Assembly (NCBI GenBank): GCA_902778135.1
Contig: CACYWP010000023.1
Location: forward strand, 1 to 54,372
Length of the DNA: 54,372 nucleotides
Reading direction: 5' to 3'
Source of the DNA: an uncultured Coriobacteriaceae bacterium
GTDB lineage: Bacteria > Actinomycetota > Coriobacteriia > Coriobacteriales > Atopobiaceae
Part shown: positions 47,166-54,372 of the stretch, in pieces
Layout of the letters: each line of letters opens with the position of its first letter
Position numbering within the stretch: position 1 is the first letter of the stretch
Notes under the pieces: generated by a model
What the model was told of the DNA's origin: nothing
Database searches by the model: none
What the model saw: only the letters and a program-made list of their open reading frames with translations
Made by a program: the position numbers and the translations under genes

Positions 47166-48371
47166 CTAGTCGAGAATGGTGGAGACGCGGCCGTCGCCGA
47201 CGGTGTGGCCACCCTCGCGGATAGCGAACTTCAGGCCCTGCTCCATGGCGATCGGGTGAATCAGCTCGGCGTGGATGGTGACGTGGTCGCCAGGCATGGC
47301 CATCTCGACCTTGTTGTCGTTGGAGTCGGTGAGCTCCTGGATGTCGCCGGTGATGTCGGTGGTGCGGAAGTAGAACTGCGGACGGTAGCCGGAGAAGAAC
47401 GGGGTGTGACGGCCGCCCTCGTCCTTGGTCAGGACGTAGATCTCACCGGTGAACTTGGCGTGCGGGGTGACGGACTTGGGGGCGCAGAGAACCTGGCCGC
47501 GCTCGATGGACTCACGCTTGATGCCGCGCAGCAGGATGCCCACGTTGTCGCCGGCCTCGCAGTAGTCCATGGTCTTGCGGAACATCTCGATGCCGGTGGC
47601 GACGGAGGACTGGGTCTCCTTGATGCCGACGATCTCGACGGGGGAGTTGAGCTTGAGCTGGCCACGCTCGACACGGCCGGTGGCGACGGTGCCGCGGCCG
47701 GAGATGGTCATGACGTCCTCGATGGCCATCAGGAACGGCTTGTCGGACTCGCGGGCGGGCGTCGGGATGTACTCGTCGACGGTGTGCATGAGCTCGATGA
47801 TGGCGTCATACCACTTCTTGTCGCCCTCGAGGGCCTTCAGAGCGGAGCCCTTGATGATGGGCAGGTCGTCGCCGGGGAAGTCGTACTCGGACAGCAGGTC
47901 GCGGGTCTCCATCTCGACGAGCTCGATGAGCTCCTCGTCGTCGACCATGTCGCACTTGTTCAGGAAGACGATGATGTAGGGAACGCCGACCTGACGGGCG
48001 AGCAGGATGTGCTCGCGGGTCTGGGCCATGGGGCCGTCGGTGGCGGCGATGACCAGGATGGCGCCGTCCATCTGAGCAGCACCGGAGATCATGTTCTTGA
48101 TGTAGTCGGCATGGCCCGGGCAGTCGACGTGAGCGTAGTGGCGCTCCCAGGTCTCATACTCGATGTGGGCAACGTTGATGGTGATGCCGCGCTGGCGCTC
48201 CTCGGGAGCCTTGTCGATGGTGTCGAATGCGGCGAAGTTGGCGTTGCAGCCCTCGGTCTCGGAGAGAACCTTGGTGATAGCAGCGGTCAGGGTGGTCTTG
48301 CCGTGGTCAACGTGACCAATAGTACCGATGTTTACGTGCGGCTTAGAACGATCAAACTTCTCCTTGGCCAT
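47166..48371 (-). CDS. tuf: Elongation factor Tu
   Basis: The product has 401 aa. [15 protein letters not shown] (G1), [26 protein letters not shown] (G3), [10 protein letters not shown] (G4) and [10 protein letters not shown] (G5) are followed by domains II and III ([30 protein letters not shown]). EF-Tu delivers aminoacyl-tRNA to the ribosome. The ATG at 48371 has AGGAGGACGGC upstream; the frame extends into the tRNA region but is not used. It follows tRNA-Tyr, tRNA-Thr and tRNA-Met on the same strand, and no separate strong promoter was seen, so it may be processed from a tRNA-tuf transcript. Confidence 0.99.
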   Translation of the reverse strand: MAKEKFDRSKPHVNIGTIGHVDHGKTTLTAAITKVLSETEGCNANFAAFDTIDKAPEERQRGITINVAHIEYETWERHYAHVDCPGHADYIKNMISGAAQMDGAILVIAATDGPMAQTREHILLARQVGVPYIIVFLNKCDMVDDEELIELVEMETRDLLSEYDFPGDDLPIIKGSALKALEGDKKWYDAIIELMHTVDEYIPTPARESDKPFLMAIEDVMTISGRGTVATGRVERGQLKLNSPVEIVGIKETQSSVATGIEMFRKTMDYCEAGDNVGILLRGIKRESIERGQVLCAPKSVTPHAKFTGEIYVLTKDEGGRHTPFFSGYRPQFYFRTTDITGDIQELTDSNDNKVEMAMPGDHVTIHAELIHPIAMEQGLKFAIREGGHTVGDGRVSTILD

Positions 48372-48430
48372 GCCGTCCTCCTTTTGAAAACAACCCTTAC
48401 AAGGCCATGTACTACCTACTAATATGTTCA

Positions 48431-48450
48431 CGGCGCCCGGATGGGCGCCG
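48431..48450 (-). other. Hairpin between tRNA-Met and tuf
   Basis: Perfect 8-bp stem CGGCGCCC/GGGCGCCG with a 4-nt loop just after the tRNA-Met 3' end. It could mark a processing site between the tRNAs and the tuf mRNA; no T-run makes a full terminator unlikely. Confidence 0.5.
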
Positions 48451-48459
48451 TCAGAACGC

Positions 48460-48536
48460 TGGTACCGGTGACTGGACTCGAACCAGTGACAACACGGGTA
48501 TGAACCGTGCGCTCTAACCAACTGAGCTACACCGGC
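48460..48536 (-). tRNA. tRNA-Met (CAT)
   Basis: 77 nt with encoded CCA. The anticodon arm CACGG-TTCATAC-CCGTG has a CAT anticodon. The stem lacks the three consecutive G:C pairs of initiator tRNA, so it is the elongator type; tRNA-Ile with modified CAT cannot be fully excluded. Confidence 0.93.
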
Positions 48537-48552
48537 GTGCTGTGGCTTGAAA

Positions 48553-48628
48553 TGGAGCCCGCGACCAGACTTGAACTGGTGGCCTCCTCGTTACCAACGA
48601 GGTGCTCTACCGACTGAGCTACACGGGC
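48553..48628 (-). tRNA. tRNA-Thr (GGT)
   Basis: 76 nt with encoded CCA. The anticodon arm CTCGT-TGGTAAC-GAG region gives anticodon GGT, and the acceptor GCCCGTG pairs with CGCGGGC. Confidence 0.95.
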
Positions 48629-48634
48629 GGGAAA

Positions 48635-48718
48635 TGGTGGGGATGCCTGGACTCGAACCAGGGAACCCAGAGGGAGCGGATTTACAGTCCGCCGCAGTTG
48701 CCGCTGTGCCACATCCCC
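48635..48718 (-). tRNA. tRNA-Tyr (GTA)
   Basis: 84 nt with encoded CCA and a long variable arm, as expected for bacterial tRNA-Tyr. The anticodon loop CTGTAAA gives GTA, and the acceptor GGGGATG pairs with CATCCCC. It is the first gene of the tRNA-tuf transcript. Confidence 0.95.
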
Positions 48719-48772
48719 ATTTTCCATTTTCAAGCTACTTGCGAGAGGCGGTTGCCCCTGCAAGCGAAGGAG

Positions 48773-48801
48773 AATATACGCCCCTCCGCAAAACTTGTCA
48801 A
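48773..48801 (-). promoter_or_regulatory. Promoter of the tRNA-Tyr-Thr-Met-tuf cluster
   Basis: On the minus strand a perfect TTGACA (48796-48801), a 17-nt spacer and TATATT (48773-48778), about 50 nt before tRNA-Tyr. Confidence 0.88.
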
Positions 48802-48923
48802 CGTAATCCCCCCAGCCGGGCGTATCCATACCACTAAACCTTCATAGGTCGCCACAATTGGCGCTCCCCATGACGCGCGGCATGAGGGCCTCTCCCGCCG
48901 CCACGTGCTCGCGCAGTCGGGCG

Positions 48924-48956
48924 TTCGACCGTCTGGGGGCTGTATCAAAAGCCCCC
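48924..48956. repeat. REP-unit fragment abutting a GGGGGCTGTATCAAAAGC hairpin
   Basis: TTCGACCGTCTGGG (48924-48937) matches the first 14 nt of the REP-like units at 25739. It runs straight into a 6-bp hairpin (48935-48940 with 48951-48956) whose GGGGCTGTATCAAAAGCCCC sequence also occurs at 52706. The arrangement looks like one repeat interrupted by another. Confidence 0.55.
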
Positions 48957-49084
48957 ATGATTAGATAGACCCCAAATAATCCCCGAATCCAACCACTTGC
49001 TTACGGAAATCGTTGTTCAGGAGGCAATCCACTCACGGGCTGTAGGACAAAAGCGCGGGATTACGGATGCCTTTGAAGTCTTCT

Positions 49085-49210
49085 TGGACGATGTTGGACC
49101 TATGCACGAATTTTCGGCGACACCTCGAGTATCCGAGCTATAAAACCGGTCGCGCGAGTCCGATACTCGATGGTTTCGTGAAAAAGCGTGCATAGGTCCA
49201 ACATCGTCCA
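49085..49210. repeat. MITE-like element with perfect 24-bp inverted ends
   Basis: Arms 49085-49108 and 49187-49210 are perfect 24-bp inverted repeats around a 78-nt centre that is itself partly self-complementary (CTCGAGTATC with GATACTCGA). It lies 23 nt past the stop of the SDR gene. There is no T-run, so a non-autonomous palindrome is more likely than a terminator. Confidence 0.6.
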
Positions 49211-49233
49211 CAAACCCCTCGTCTATTCGTGTT

Positions 49234-50097
49234 TTACCAGCCAAAGTCACGCAAGCAGAGGTCAACGTCCTCCTCAAAAGTGCCAAGTTCGATACCCGCT
49301 TGGCGTGCCTTGCTCGCATCAAGGCGATAATCGCGGAAACGCTCGGCATAGCGCTCGCGGTCGGAAAGGATCAGTTGCTCAACTTCGGTGTTCGAGGCGC
49401 CGAGCTTATGTGCGACCAGACAGGCGCTCTCGTAGGTCGTGAGATCGTTTGCGCTGGCAAAGTGATAGAGACCGCTTGGTAGCTCACACAGGGAGGCAAA
49501 CTGGTCGGCAAGGCGCTGCGCGTAGGTCATGCACCGACGCTCGTTTGCGGTGAACTTGGTAGGCGTATGCGTACGCAGCGCCTTAAGCACGTTGCCCACG
49601 ATGCCAGGCGATGGTTTGACGTGGGGAAGTGCCATACCAAACATCCAGGAGAGGCGAATGGTCACATAGTCGTCCATCTCGCGTGCCATCCAGGCGTCAA
49701 CGTCTGCCTTGTGCAAGCCGTACTTCGTGACGCAGCAGGGTTCGACATGCTCGTCAAAGGGACCGGGTACCGAGAGTCCGTTGAAGACCTGCTCGGTCGA
49801 GATGAACATCATGCGCTTGCCCTTGGCCGCACAAGCGCGTGCGACTGCTATGGCTGAGTCACGATTGACGAGCCCAGTTCCCGCGGGATCGTTTTCACAG
49901 TCGGCGGTCGCTGCGTTGGCTGCGGTGTGAAACAGCAGGTCAAAGTCAAGGTCGAGGAAGAATCTCTCGACCTCGTCGGGACGGGTGTAGTTGACGTCTC
50001 TGCGACTGACGGGCACAAACTCGTAGCGGTCACGGTTGTAGAGCTGTACGAGACTTGCCAAGTAACCTGTTGCTCCCGTTATTGCGATGCGTTGCAT
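49234..50097 (-). CDS. NAD(P)-dependent SDR, RmlD-like sugar reductase/epimerase
   Basis: The product has 287 aa. The N-terminal Rossmann motif GATGYLA, FHTAANAATADCE, FISTEQVF and the catalytic-type YGLHK (YxxxK) place it in the extended SDR family, closest to dTDP-4-dehydrorhamnose reductase (RmlD_sub_bind). It should reduce or epimerise a nucleotide-activated or free sugar; the exact substrate is unknown. GAGGAGGT precedes the ATG. Last gene of the apparent deoC-manA-SDR operon, 69 nt after manA. Confidence 0.85.
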   Translation of the reverse strand: MQRIAITGATGYLASLVQLYNRDRYEFVPVSRRDVNYTRPDEVERFFLDLDFDLLFHTAANAATADCENDPAGTGLVNRDSAIAVARACAAKGKRMMFISTEQVFNGLSVPGPFDEHVEPCCVTKYGLHKADVDAWMAREMDDYVTIRLSWMFGMALPHVKPSPGIVGNVLKALRTHTPTKFTANERRCMTYAQRLADQFASLCELPSGLYHFASANDLTTYESACLVAHKLGASNTEVEQLILSDRERYAERFRDYRLDASKARQAGIELGTFEEDVDLCLRDFGW

Positions 50098-50166
50098 GCG
50101 ACCTCCTCATGGTTGTTGGGCGGATGCAGTCCGTGGGGATATCCCTTTCGTGTACAGGCGTCAGCC

Positions 50167-51105
50167 CTATGGACACCGAACCGAACGAAGTACGCGGCAG
50201 GGACCGATGATGGTGTATGAGCCAGCTGATGCGGGGATAAGGCAGGACTCGGTCGGCCCGAGGTCGACGCAGCCGTCAGCCGTTTCGATGCGCGCGAAGC
50301 CTTCCACGCAGGTCAGCACAGCATAGCGATGGTCACAGGTGAACGTTTGGCTGTCGCGCGTGTCGACGACGTAGCTCCGAAAAAACCCCGCGTTGACACC
50401 CAAGCGCTCACGATTAACTTGTCCGGGATCATATGCGCCGAGATGCGTCACGACAGGCTTGCTGGCAGTATCAAGCACGTCAAAGGCCTTGTCCACATGG
50501 AGTTCGCGACCACGTCCCCAGTCACAGATGCGATAGGTGGTGTTGCCGAGGCTGGACACCTCGACCGCAAAGATTCCGGCACCAAGGGCGTGCATGGTTC
50601 CAGGGGGAATGAGGATGAAGTCGCCCTCGTGCATCTCGATGCGCTGCCCATACCGATCGCCGATGGAGTCGTCTGCTGCGGCTACGCGCAGCGCCTCGGT
50701 GTCGTTGGTCGTGCAGCCGGCAATGAGCGTCGCATCTGGCTCGGCATCCAGCACATACCAGGCCTCGACCTTGCCATGGTCCCCCTCAGCCGCCTGCGCG
50801 TACTCCTCGCTAGGATGCACTTGGACCGAAAGGGTCTCGACAGGGTCCATGAAGGTAACCTGCAGAGGCGCGTCGTCAGGAACGTCTCCTAGAATCTCTT
50901 GGTGGTAGGATGCGATAGCATCGGCTAGCGTCATGCCGTCGCATGGCCCGTTGCGGACGACGCCCATCGTGGTGGGGTGGGCAGAGACGTCAAACGCCTC
51001 GCCATGGCGGTCATCGTCCGACCAGTCGATGCCGCGCGTGCGGGCTATGCGCGACCCTCCCCATATGGGGGAGAGGTAGAACGAGGTAAGCAGCAAGGGG
51101 CCCAT
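50167..51105 (-). CDS. manA: Class I mannose-6-phosphate isomerase
   Basis: The product has 312 aa of the short Bacillus ManA/Pmi type. VETLSVQVHPSEEYA carries the zinc-binding Gln-x-His and Glu; DFILIPPGTMHALG supplies the second cupin ligands and EVSSLGNTTYRICDWGR the active-site arm. It converts mannose-6-phosphate to fructose-6-phosphate. The ATG at 51105 with GGGAGA upstream is chosen; the open frame to 51315 overlaps deoC and is not used. It begins 16 nt after the deoC stop. Confidence 0.9.
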   Translation of the reverse strand: MGPLLLTSFYLSPIWGGSRIARTRGIDWSDDDRHGEAFDVSAHPTTMGVVRNGPCDGMTLADAIASYHQEILGDVPDDAPLQVTFMDPVETLSVQVHPSEEYAQAAEGDHGKVEAWYVLDAEPDATLIAGCTTNDTEALRVAAADDSIGDRYGQRIEMHEGDFILIPPGTMHALGAGIFAVEVSSLGNTTYRICDWGRGRELHVDKAFDVLDTASKPVVTHLGAYDPGQVNRERLGVNAGFFRSYVVDTRDSQTFTCDHRYAVLTCVEGFARIETADGCVDLGPTESCLIPASAGSYTIIGPCRVLRSVRCP

Positions 51106-51121
51106 GCCTGTCTCCCGTGTC

Positions 51122-51832
51122 CTAGATCTCGATCGTGTCCACGCCCTCGGCCTCCATGCGCGAGCGGATTTCCTCGATGATTGGAATGCTTGCCGAGCAG
51201 CCGATGCGACGGGCGCCAGCACGGACCATGGCGAGGAACGTGTCAGCGTCTCGAATGCCGCCTGCCGCCTTGACCTGCACCTCGTCGCCCACGTTGTCAA
51301 ACATGAGAGCAACATCGGCTACGGTCGCCCCTCCCGTTCCAAATCCCGTCGAGGTTTTCACGAACGTCGGCTTGATCTCGCGGGCAATCTCGCACAGACG
51401 GAGCTTCTCGTCGTCGTCAAGGTAGCAGTTCTCGAAGATGACCTTCGAGGGGACTCCAGCCTCGTTGCACACGGCGACGATCTGGCGCATCTCGTCGGCG
51501 ACATAGTCCCAATCGTGCATTTTGACACGCGTGACGTTGACCACGTAGTCAATCTCGTTGGCACCGTTGGCCAGGGCGTCTCTGGTCTCGAACACCTTGG
51601 CGGCAATGGAGGTCTGCCCCAAGGGGAAGGCGATGGCGGCTCCCGTGTCGATGTCGGTGCCAGCCAGCTGCTGCGAGCAGAAGCGTGACTGGACTTGGTT
51701 GATGGCGACCATCCTAAAGTGATAGTGCTTGGCCTCGTCGCAGAGCTTTGCCATGTCGGCTTCGGTGGCGTCTGCGTGCAGGTTGGTGTGGTCGATCAGA
51801 CGGGCAAGGTCGTCAAGGGTCCATGCGCTCAT
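51122..51832 (-). CDS. deoC: Deoxyribose-phosphate aldolase
   Basis: The product has 236 aa. [42 protein letters not shown] with the Schiff-base Lys, and [14 protein letters not shown] are the family signatures. It cleaves 2-deoxyribose-5-phosphate to glyceraldehyde-3-phosphate and acetaldehyde. The ATG at 51832 follows AGAGGAG; an ATG at 51847 contains that site and is rejected. First gene of the deoC-manA-SDR operon, divergent from the GntR regulator. Confidence 0.95.
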   Translation of the reverse strand: MSAWTLDDLARLIDHTNLHADATEADMAKLCDEAKHYHFRMVAINQVQSRFCSQQLAGTDIDTGAAIAFPLGQTSIAAKVFETRDALANGANEIDYVVNVTRVKMHDWDYVADEMRQIVAVCNEAGVPSKVIFENCYLDDDEKLRLCEIAREIKPTFVKTSTGFGTGGATVADVALMFDNVGDEVQVKAAGGIRDADTFLAMVRAGARRIGCSASIPIIEEIRSRMEAEGVDTIEI

Positions 51833-51932
51833 GAGTGCTCCTCTCATGGAGTTGCCAGTTATGAAGACTATGACTCAGAATCGCTTCCATTTGGCCCATG
51901 CGACGCCAGCTAGCCTAAACTTCGGATGAGAA

Positions 51933-51958
51933 TATGACATATAAAGCAATAAGTCATA
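51933..51958. promoter_or_regulatory. Candidate operator for the GntR regulator
   Basis: Inverted repeat TATGAC (51933-51938) and GTCATA (51953-51958) spaced by an AT-rich 14 nt lies just before the GntR ATG in the divergent region with deoC. This is where an autoregulatory site would be expected; binding is not shown. Confidence 0.45.
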
Positions 51959-51972
51959 TAAGGGAGCATCCA

Positions 51973-52680
51973 ATGCATCGTTATCAGACCGTCTACCGTG
52001 ACCTTCTGGGCCAGATCACATCGGGGTCCCTTGTGCCCGGGACGGTCCTGCCTACCGAGCTGCAGCTGGCGAAGGCCTTTGGGGTGAGCCGCCCAACCAT
52101 CCGCCATGCTCTGCAGATGCTTGAGTCCGAGGGGCTGGTCGACCGTCGAAAGCATCGGGGAACGATGGTCCTGGAGTCCAAGATCGAGCAGGGGTTCGCC
52201 ACGAGTATTCGGTCGTTCCACGATGAGATGCGCTCGCATAACCGCGTGGCGCTGACCGATGTCCTTGCGTGCTCGGTCGGTCCTGCAGATTCGCATGTGG
52301 CAACTCAGCTGGGATTAGGAGAGGGTGACCCGGTCATGCGCCTCGTGCGCGTGAGACATGCCGACCGGCTGCCAAACGTGCTGGTAAAGACATACGTACC
52401 GCACGCTCTGTACCCCGGGATCGAGACGACCGACTTCAGAACAACCTCACTCTATGCCACGATGCGATCAATGGGCGCACCCGTAGTGCGGGCGCATCGA
52501 AAGCTCGATGTCGCCCTCGCAGACCGAGAGGTCGCGACTGCGCTTGGCATCGAAGTCGCCTCGCCCGTGTTCGTGTTCCACACGGTTGCCCAAAACGCCG
52601 ACGGTAGGCACGCAGAGTACTCCATCGCCACCTATCGTGGCGACACGAATTCCTTCGAGTTCGATACCAGGTTGGAGTAA
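51973..52680 (+). CDS. GntR/HutC-family transcriptional regulator
   Basis: The product has 235 aa. Residues about 5-70 form the winged helix (YRDLLGQITSGSLVPGTVLP, LAKAFGVSRPTIRHALQMLE), followed by a UTRA ligand-binding domain (RLVRVRHADRLPNVLVKTYV...SPVFVFHTVAQNADG...YSIATYRGD). HutC-type regulators sense sugars or amino-acid derivatives. The ATG at 51973 has GGGAG upstream; the frame starts at 51934. Divergent from deoC-manA-SDR, its likely target. Its 3' end is overlapped by the read-through of the convergent HAD gene. Confidence 0.92.
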   Translation: MHRYQTVYRDLLGQITSGSLVPGTVLPTELQLAKAFGVSRPTIRHALQMLESEGLVDRRKHRGTMVLESKIEQGFATSIRSFHDEMRSHNRVALTDVLACSVGPADSHVATQLGLGEGDPVMRLVRVRHADRLPNVLVKTYVPHALYPGIETTDFRTTSLYATMRSMGAPVVRAHRKLDVALADREVATALGIEVASPVFVFHTVAQNADGRHAEYSIATYRGDTNSFEFDTRLE

Positions 52681-53393
52681 GGCAAAGCTACGACCCTCCA
52701 ACAACGGGGCTGTATCAAAAGCCCCTGAGTAGAACGGGTGGGTTCCGCGAGGGACCCACCCGTTCTACTCAGGGGGCTTTTGATACAGCCCCACTGGTTG
52801 TGGATAAAGGCGCGCAGCGTGTCAACGTCACCGTCATACACATAGCCTTGCATGCCCACACGCTCGGCACCGACCACGTTTCGGCGCATATCGTCCACAA
52901 ACAGGCAGCTCTCGGCCTGCAGCCCAAAGCGTTTGTAGAAGAGCTGGTAGATGGCGGCATCTGGCTTAACCACATGCTCGTAGCACGAGACGAGGATTCC
53001 GTCAAAAGTATCAATCGCCGGGATGCGATCCCGATAGGCCTCGAACGTCGTCCCTGCATTCGAGAGCAGGTAGACGCCGTAACCCTCGTCCTTGAGCTCA
53101 CGGACCAGCTCTCCTGTGGCCGGCAGCGGATCAAACTCGTCGTACCACCGCAGCGCAAAGGTGTCTGCGAGATCATGCAGACGCTTGGGCAGCTTGAGCT
53201 TTGCCGTCCAGGCAACCGTCTCGGGGGCAATGGCACCCGCGTCAACCCATCCCCACTCGCGCGAGTCGAACACCGCCTTGCGCAGCAGCGCCGCGTCATC
53301 GGGGTCCGGACACAGGGCGAGTGAAATCTTCTCGGGATTCCAGTCCATGAGCACACCGCCCATGTCAAAGACCACATTGCTGATAGTTGCCAT
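52632..53393 (-). CDS. HAD-family phosphatase with palindrome-altered C-terminus
   Basis: The product has 253 aa as read. FDMGGVLMDWNP (motif I, with the nucleophile Asp), LLSNAG (II), KPDAAIY (III) and FVDDMRRNVVGAERVGM (IV) define a HAD-IA phosphatase (YihX-like). The normal fold ends about ...DVDTLRAFIHNQ near 52793. The frame then reads through the palindrome at 52706-52792 and antisense through the end of the GntR gene, adding about 50 unrelated residues. ATG 53393 with AAAGGAGG upstream is the start. Confidence 0.85.
   Translation of the reverse strand: MATISNVVFDMGGVLMDWNPEKISLALCPDPDDAALLRKAVFDSREWGWVDAGAIAPETVAWTAKLKLPKRLHDLADTFALRWYDEFDPLPATGELVRELKDEGYGVYLLSNAGTTFEAYRDRIPAIDTFDGILVSCYEHVVKPDAAIYQLFYKRFGLQAESCLFVDDMRRNVVGAERVGMQGYVYDGDVDTLRAFIHNQWGCIKSPLSRTGGSLAEPTRSTQGLLIQPRCWRVVALPYSNLVSNSKEFVSPR
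52706..52792. mobile_element. MITE-like 87-bp near-perfect palindrome
   Basis: Arms of about 41 nt (52706-52746 and 52751-52792) pair with one mismatch and one unpaired base around a 4-nt loop. The outer ends read GGGGCTGTATCAAAAGCCCC, an insertion-sequence-like terminal sequence also present at 48936. No transposase is inside. It lies between the GntR and HAD genes and can form a strong bidirectional hairpin. Confidence 0.7.
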
Positions 53394-53444
53394 CACCCCT
53401 CCTTTGCCCCCCTCGTATGCTAGCAAAGAAGGAAGCTGGGCCGC

Positions 53445-54089
53445 TCAGTCACCAATCCATGACCTCAGGACCATCGGAAGGTCCGCAAGGCTGTCAATCC
53501 GTATGTGAGCCGCCGACTGATCCGTACCCGGCGCCACGTATTCCGACAGGGCAACCACCCACGCATCGGCAGCAACACCAGCGGCGATTCCCGTTGGCGA
53601 ATCCTCCACCACGACGCACTCGCTGGGGACAACGCCCAGCCTCTCCATGCAGACAAGGTACACGTCGGGCGAGGGCTTGTGATGAGCCACCTCATGTCCG
53701 CTGGCATAGGCATCCACCAGATGGGCAATCCCGGTTTCAGCCATCATCCGCTCGATGGCAGCAGTCTCGGAAGACGATGCAATACCCACCAGCAAGCCTG
53801 CTGCCTTGATTCGTGCAAGCACGTCTGGCGCAGCAGGATTCCCAAGCACGCGATAGTCCTCTGGATGAGCGGCACGATAGTCATCGTAGCCCGCATGCAA
53901 CCTCTCACGCAGCAATGCGTCATCTGGGACGATGGTCTCCCAAATGGCACGGTCATTTGATCCCGAAAAGTCCCAGGGACCATCGTAGCCGGGTAGGACC
54001 TGCGATAGGTACGCCGCCCTACGTCGATTGTAGAAGCCCTCGGTGTCTGCCAGCACGCCGTCCATGTCAAATAGAATCGCCCTCGGCAC
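53445..54089 (-). CDS. HAD-family hydrolase, beta-phosphoglucomutase-like
   Basis: The product has 214 aa. FDMDGVLADTEGFY (motif I with nucleophile Asp and acid/base Asp), IASSSE (II), KPSPDVYL (III) and VVEDSPTGIAAG (IV) define the HAD-IA group of phosphoglucomutases and sugar-phosphate phosphatases; the cap lies between motifs I and II. The start is GTG (54087-54089) with AAGGGAG 8 nt upstream; earlier in-frame starts at 54128 and 54209 lack good ribosome-binding sites. It lies 52 nt upstream of the other HAD gene in the same direction. Confidence 0.9.
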   Translation of the reverse strand: MPRAILFDMDGVLADTEGFYNRRRAAYLSQVLPGYDGPWDFSGSNDRAIWETIVPDDALLRERLHAGYDDYRAAHPEDYRVLGNPAAPDVLARIKAAGLLVGIASSSETAAIERMMAETGIAHLVDAYASGHEVAHHKPSPDVYLVCMERLGVVPSECVVVEDSPTGIAAGVAADAWVVALSEYVAPGTDQSAAHIRIDSLADLPMVLRSWIGD

Positions 54090-54128
54090 GCTCCAAGCTC
54101 CCTTCTCATGCCCAAGCAATAAAGACAT

Positions 54129-54262
54129 GGCACCTGGCAGGCGATTGAGCGAAAGCAAAGCCTGAGGATTTGCATCGGTTCGACCGCCTACCAGGTGCCC
54201 TGAAGACACTACGCCAGGCCATGGGCAACAAAGCGCCCATTCACGTGATGCCCCGGCCTGGC
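54129..54262. other. Hairpins upstream of the HAD gene
   Basis: A 15-bp inverted repeat with one mismatch (54129-54143 with 54185-54199) and a GCCAGGCC/GGCCTGGC pair further right follow the partial minus-strand gene. They are probable terminator structures. Confidence 0.4.
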
Positions 54263-54272
54263 AACATTGCTT

Positions 54273-54372
54273 TTAGTACTCGAGCTTCCACATGTAGCGA
54301 CGGACCGTCAGCGGGTGGCTGCGCGCGTCGGCCAGAGCCTCAGCGTAGGTGCGGAACACGGCGGTGTGCAGC
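54273..54372 (-). CDS. C-terminal end of an unidentified protein
   Basis: An open frame enters from the right edge and ends at TAA 54273-54275. The visible 32 residues contain YAEALADARSHPLTVRRYMW and end KLEY. The steady codon pattern suggests a real gene; I do not recognise the family from this fragment. Confidence 0.55.
   Translation of the reverse strand, partial: LHTAVFRTYAEALADARSHPLTVRRYMWKLEY

Larger units (their letters stand above)
48719..49233. other. 515-nt intergenic region with promoter, repeat debris and a 24-bp palindrome
   Basis: It contains the tRNA promoter, a 14-nt REP-unit fragment, a GGGGGC hairpin and a 126-bp inverted repeat, each listed separately. Between them (about 48960-49084) the plus strand can be read as a short protein-like stretch (EIVVQEAIHSRAVGQKRG) that may be debris of a lost gene. 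No intact gene is supported. Confidence 0.5.

Overview
The window is a chromosomal segment of a high-GC Gram-positive anaerobe, most likely a member of the Coriobacteriia (Olsenella / Atopobium / Collinsella type). This is inferred from high GC, actinobacterial-style RpoB, RpoC, S12 and L33, a membrane-integrated LuxR regulator of a type common in that class, BspA-like leucine-rich surface proteins and ferredoxin-dependent 2-oxoacid oxidation genes. The genus was assigned by recognition, not by a database search.

Layout. Positions 1-5964 (minus): a very large secreted LRR surface protein whose C-terminus runs off the left edge. 6180-7622: a multi-pass membrane LuxR-type regulator. 7791-11159: a str operon rpsL-rpsG-fusA-rpsJ with a consensus promoter. 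11383-13100: a decayed zone holding a truncated GH3 glucosidase, sensor-kinase debris and a frameshifted membrane gene. 13140-21194: an intact GH3 beta-glucosidase, a metallophosphoesterase, a cytosolic BMP-type ligand-binding protein, and a TIM-barrel / acyl-CoA synthetase fusion. 21732-25439 (plus): a P-loop ATPase followed by a four-subunit 2-oxoacid:ferredoxin oxidoreductase. 25795-34228 (minus): a second LRR surface protein, an acyl-CoA synthetase, an XRE-cupin regulator, a HerA/DUF853-type ATPase and a repeat-rich lipoprotein. 34489-48718 (minus): the core transcription/translation block, read in the order tRNA-Tyr, tRNA-Thr, tRNA-Met, tuf, rpmG, tRNA-Trp, secE, nusG, rplK, rplA, L10 leader, rplJ, rplL, rpoB, rpoC. 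49234-54372: a deoC-manA-SDR operon with a divergent GntR regulator, two HAD phosphatases and the end of an unidentified gene.

Functional picture. The tuf-to-rpoC genes and the str operon form the informational core. They are separated by about 23 kb of accessory genes between rpoC and rpsL. The oxidoreductase, its P-loop ATPase, the two acyl-CoA synthetases and the XRE-cupin regulator look like an anaerobic module interconverting 2-oxoacids, acyl-CoAs and acids, probably amino-acid fermentation (inference). The two large surface proteins share the same C-terminal repeat domain and probably act in host or biofilm attachment.

The least ordinary feature is in the non-coding DNA. A family of about 33-bp palindromic units with a GAGAACCGTCCC core occurs as four inverted pairs (REPIN-like doublets) at 6.1, 21.6, 25.7 and 28.3 kb. 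The last two bracket the second LRR gene. There are also several MITE-like or nested palindromes (25.6, 48.9, 49.1 and 52.7 kb), one of which has altered the end of a HAD gene. No transposase, phage or CRISPR array was seen.
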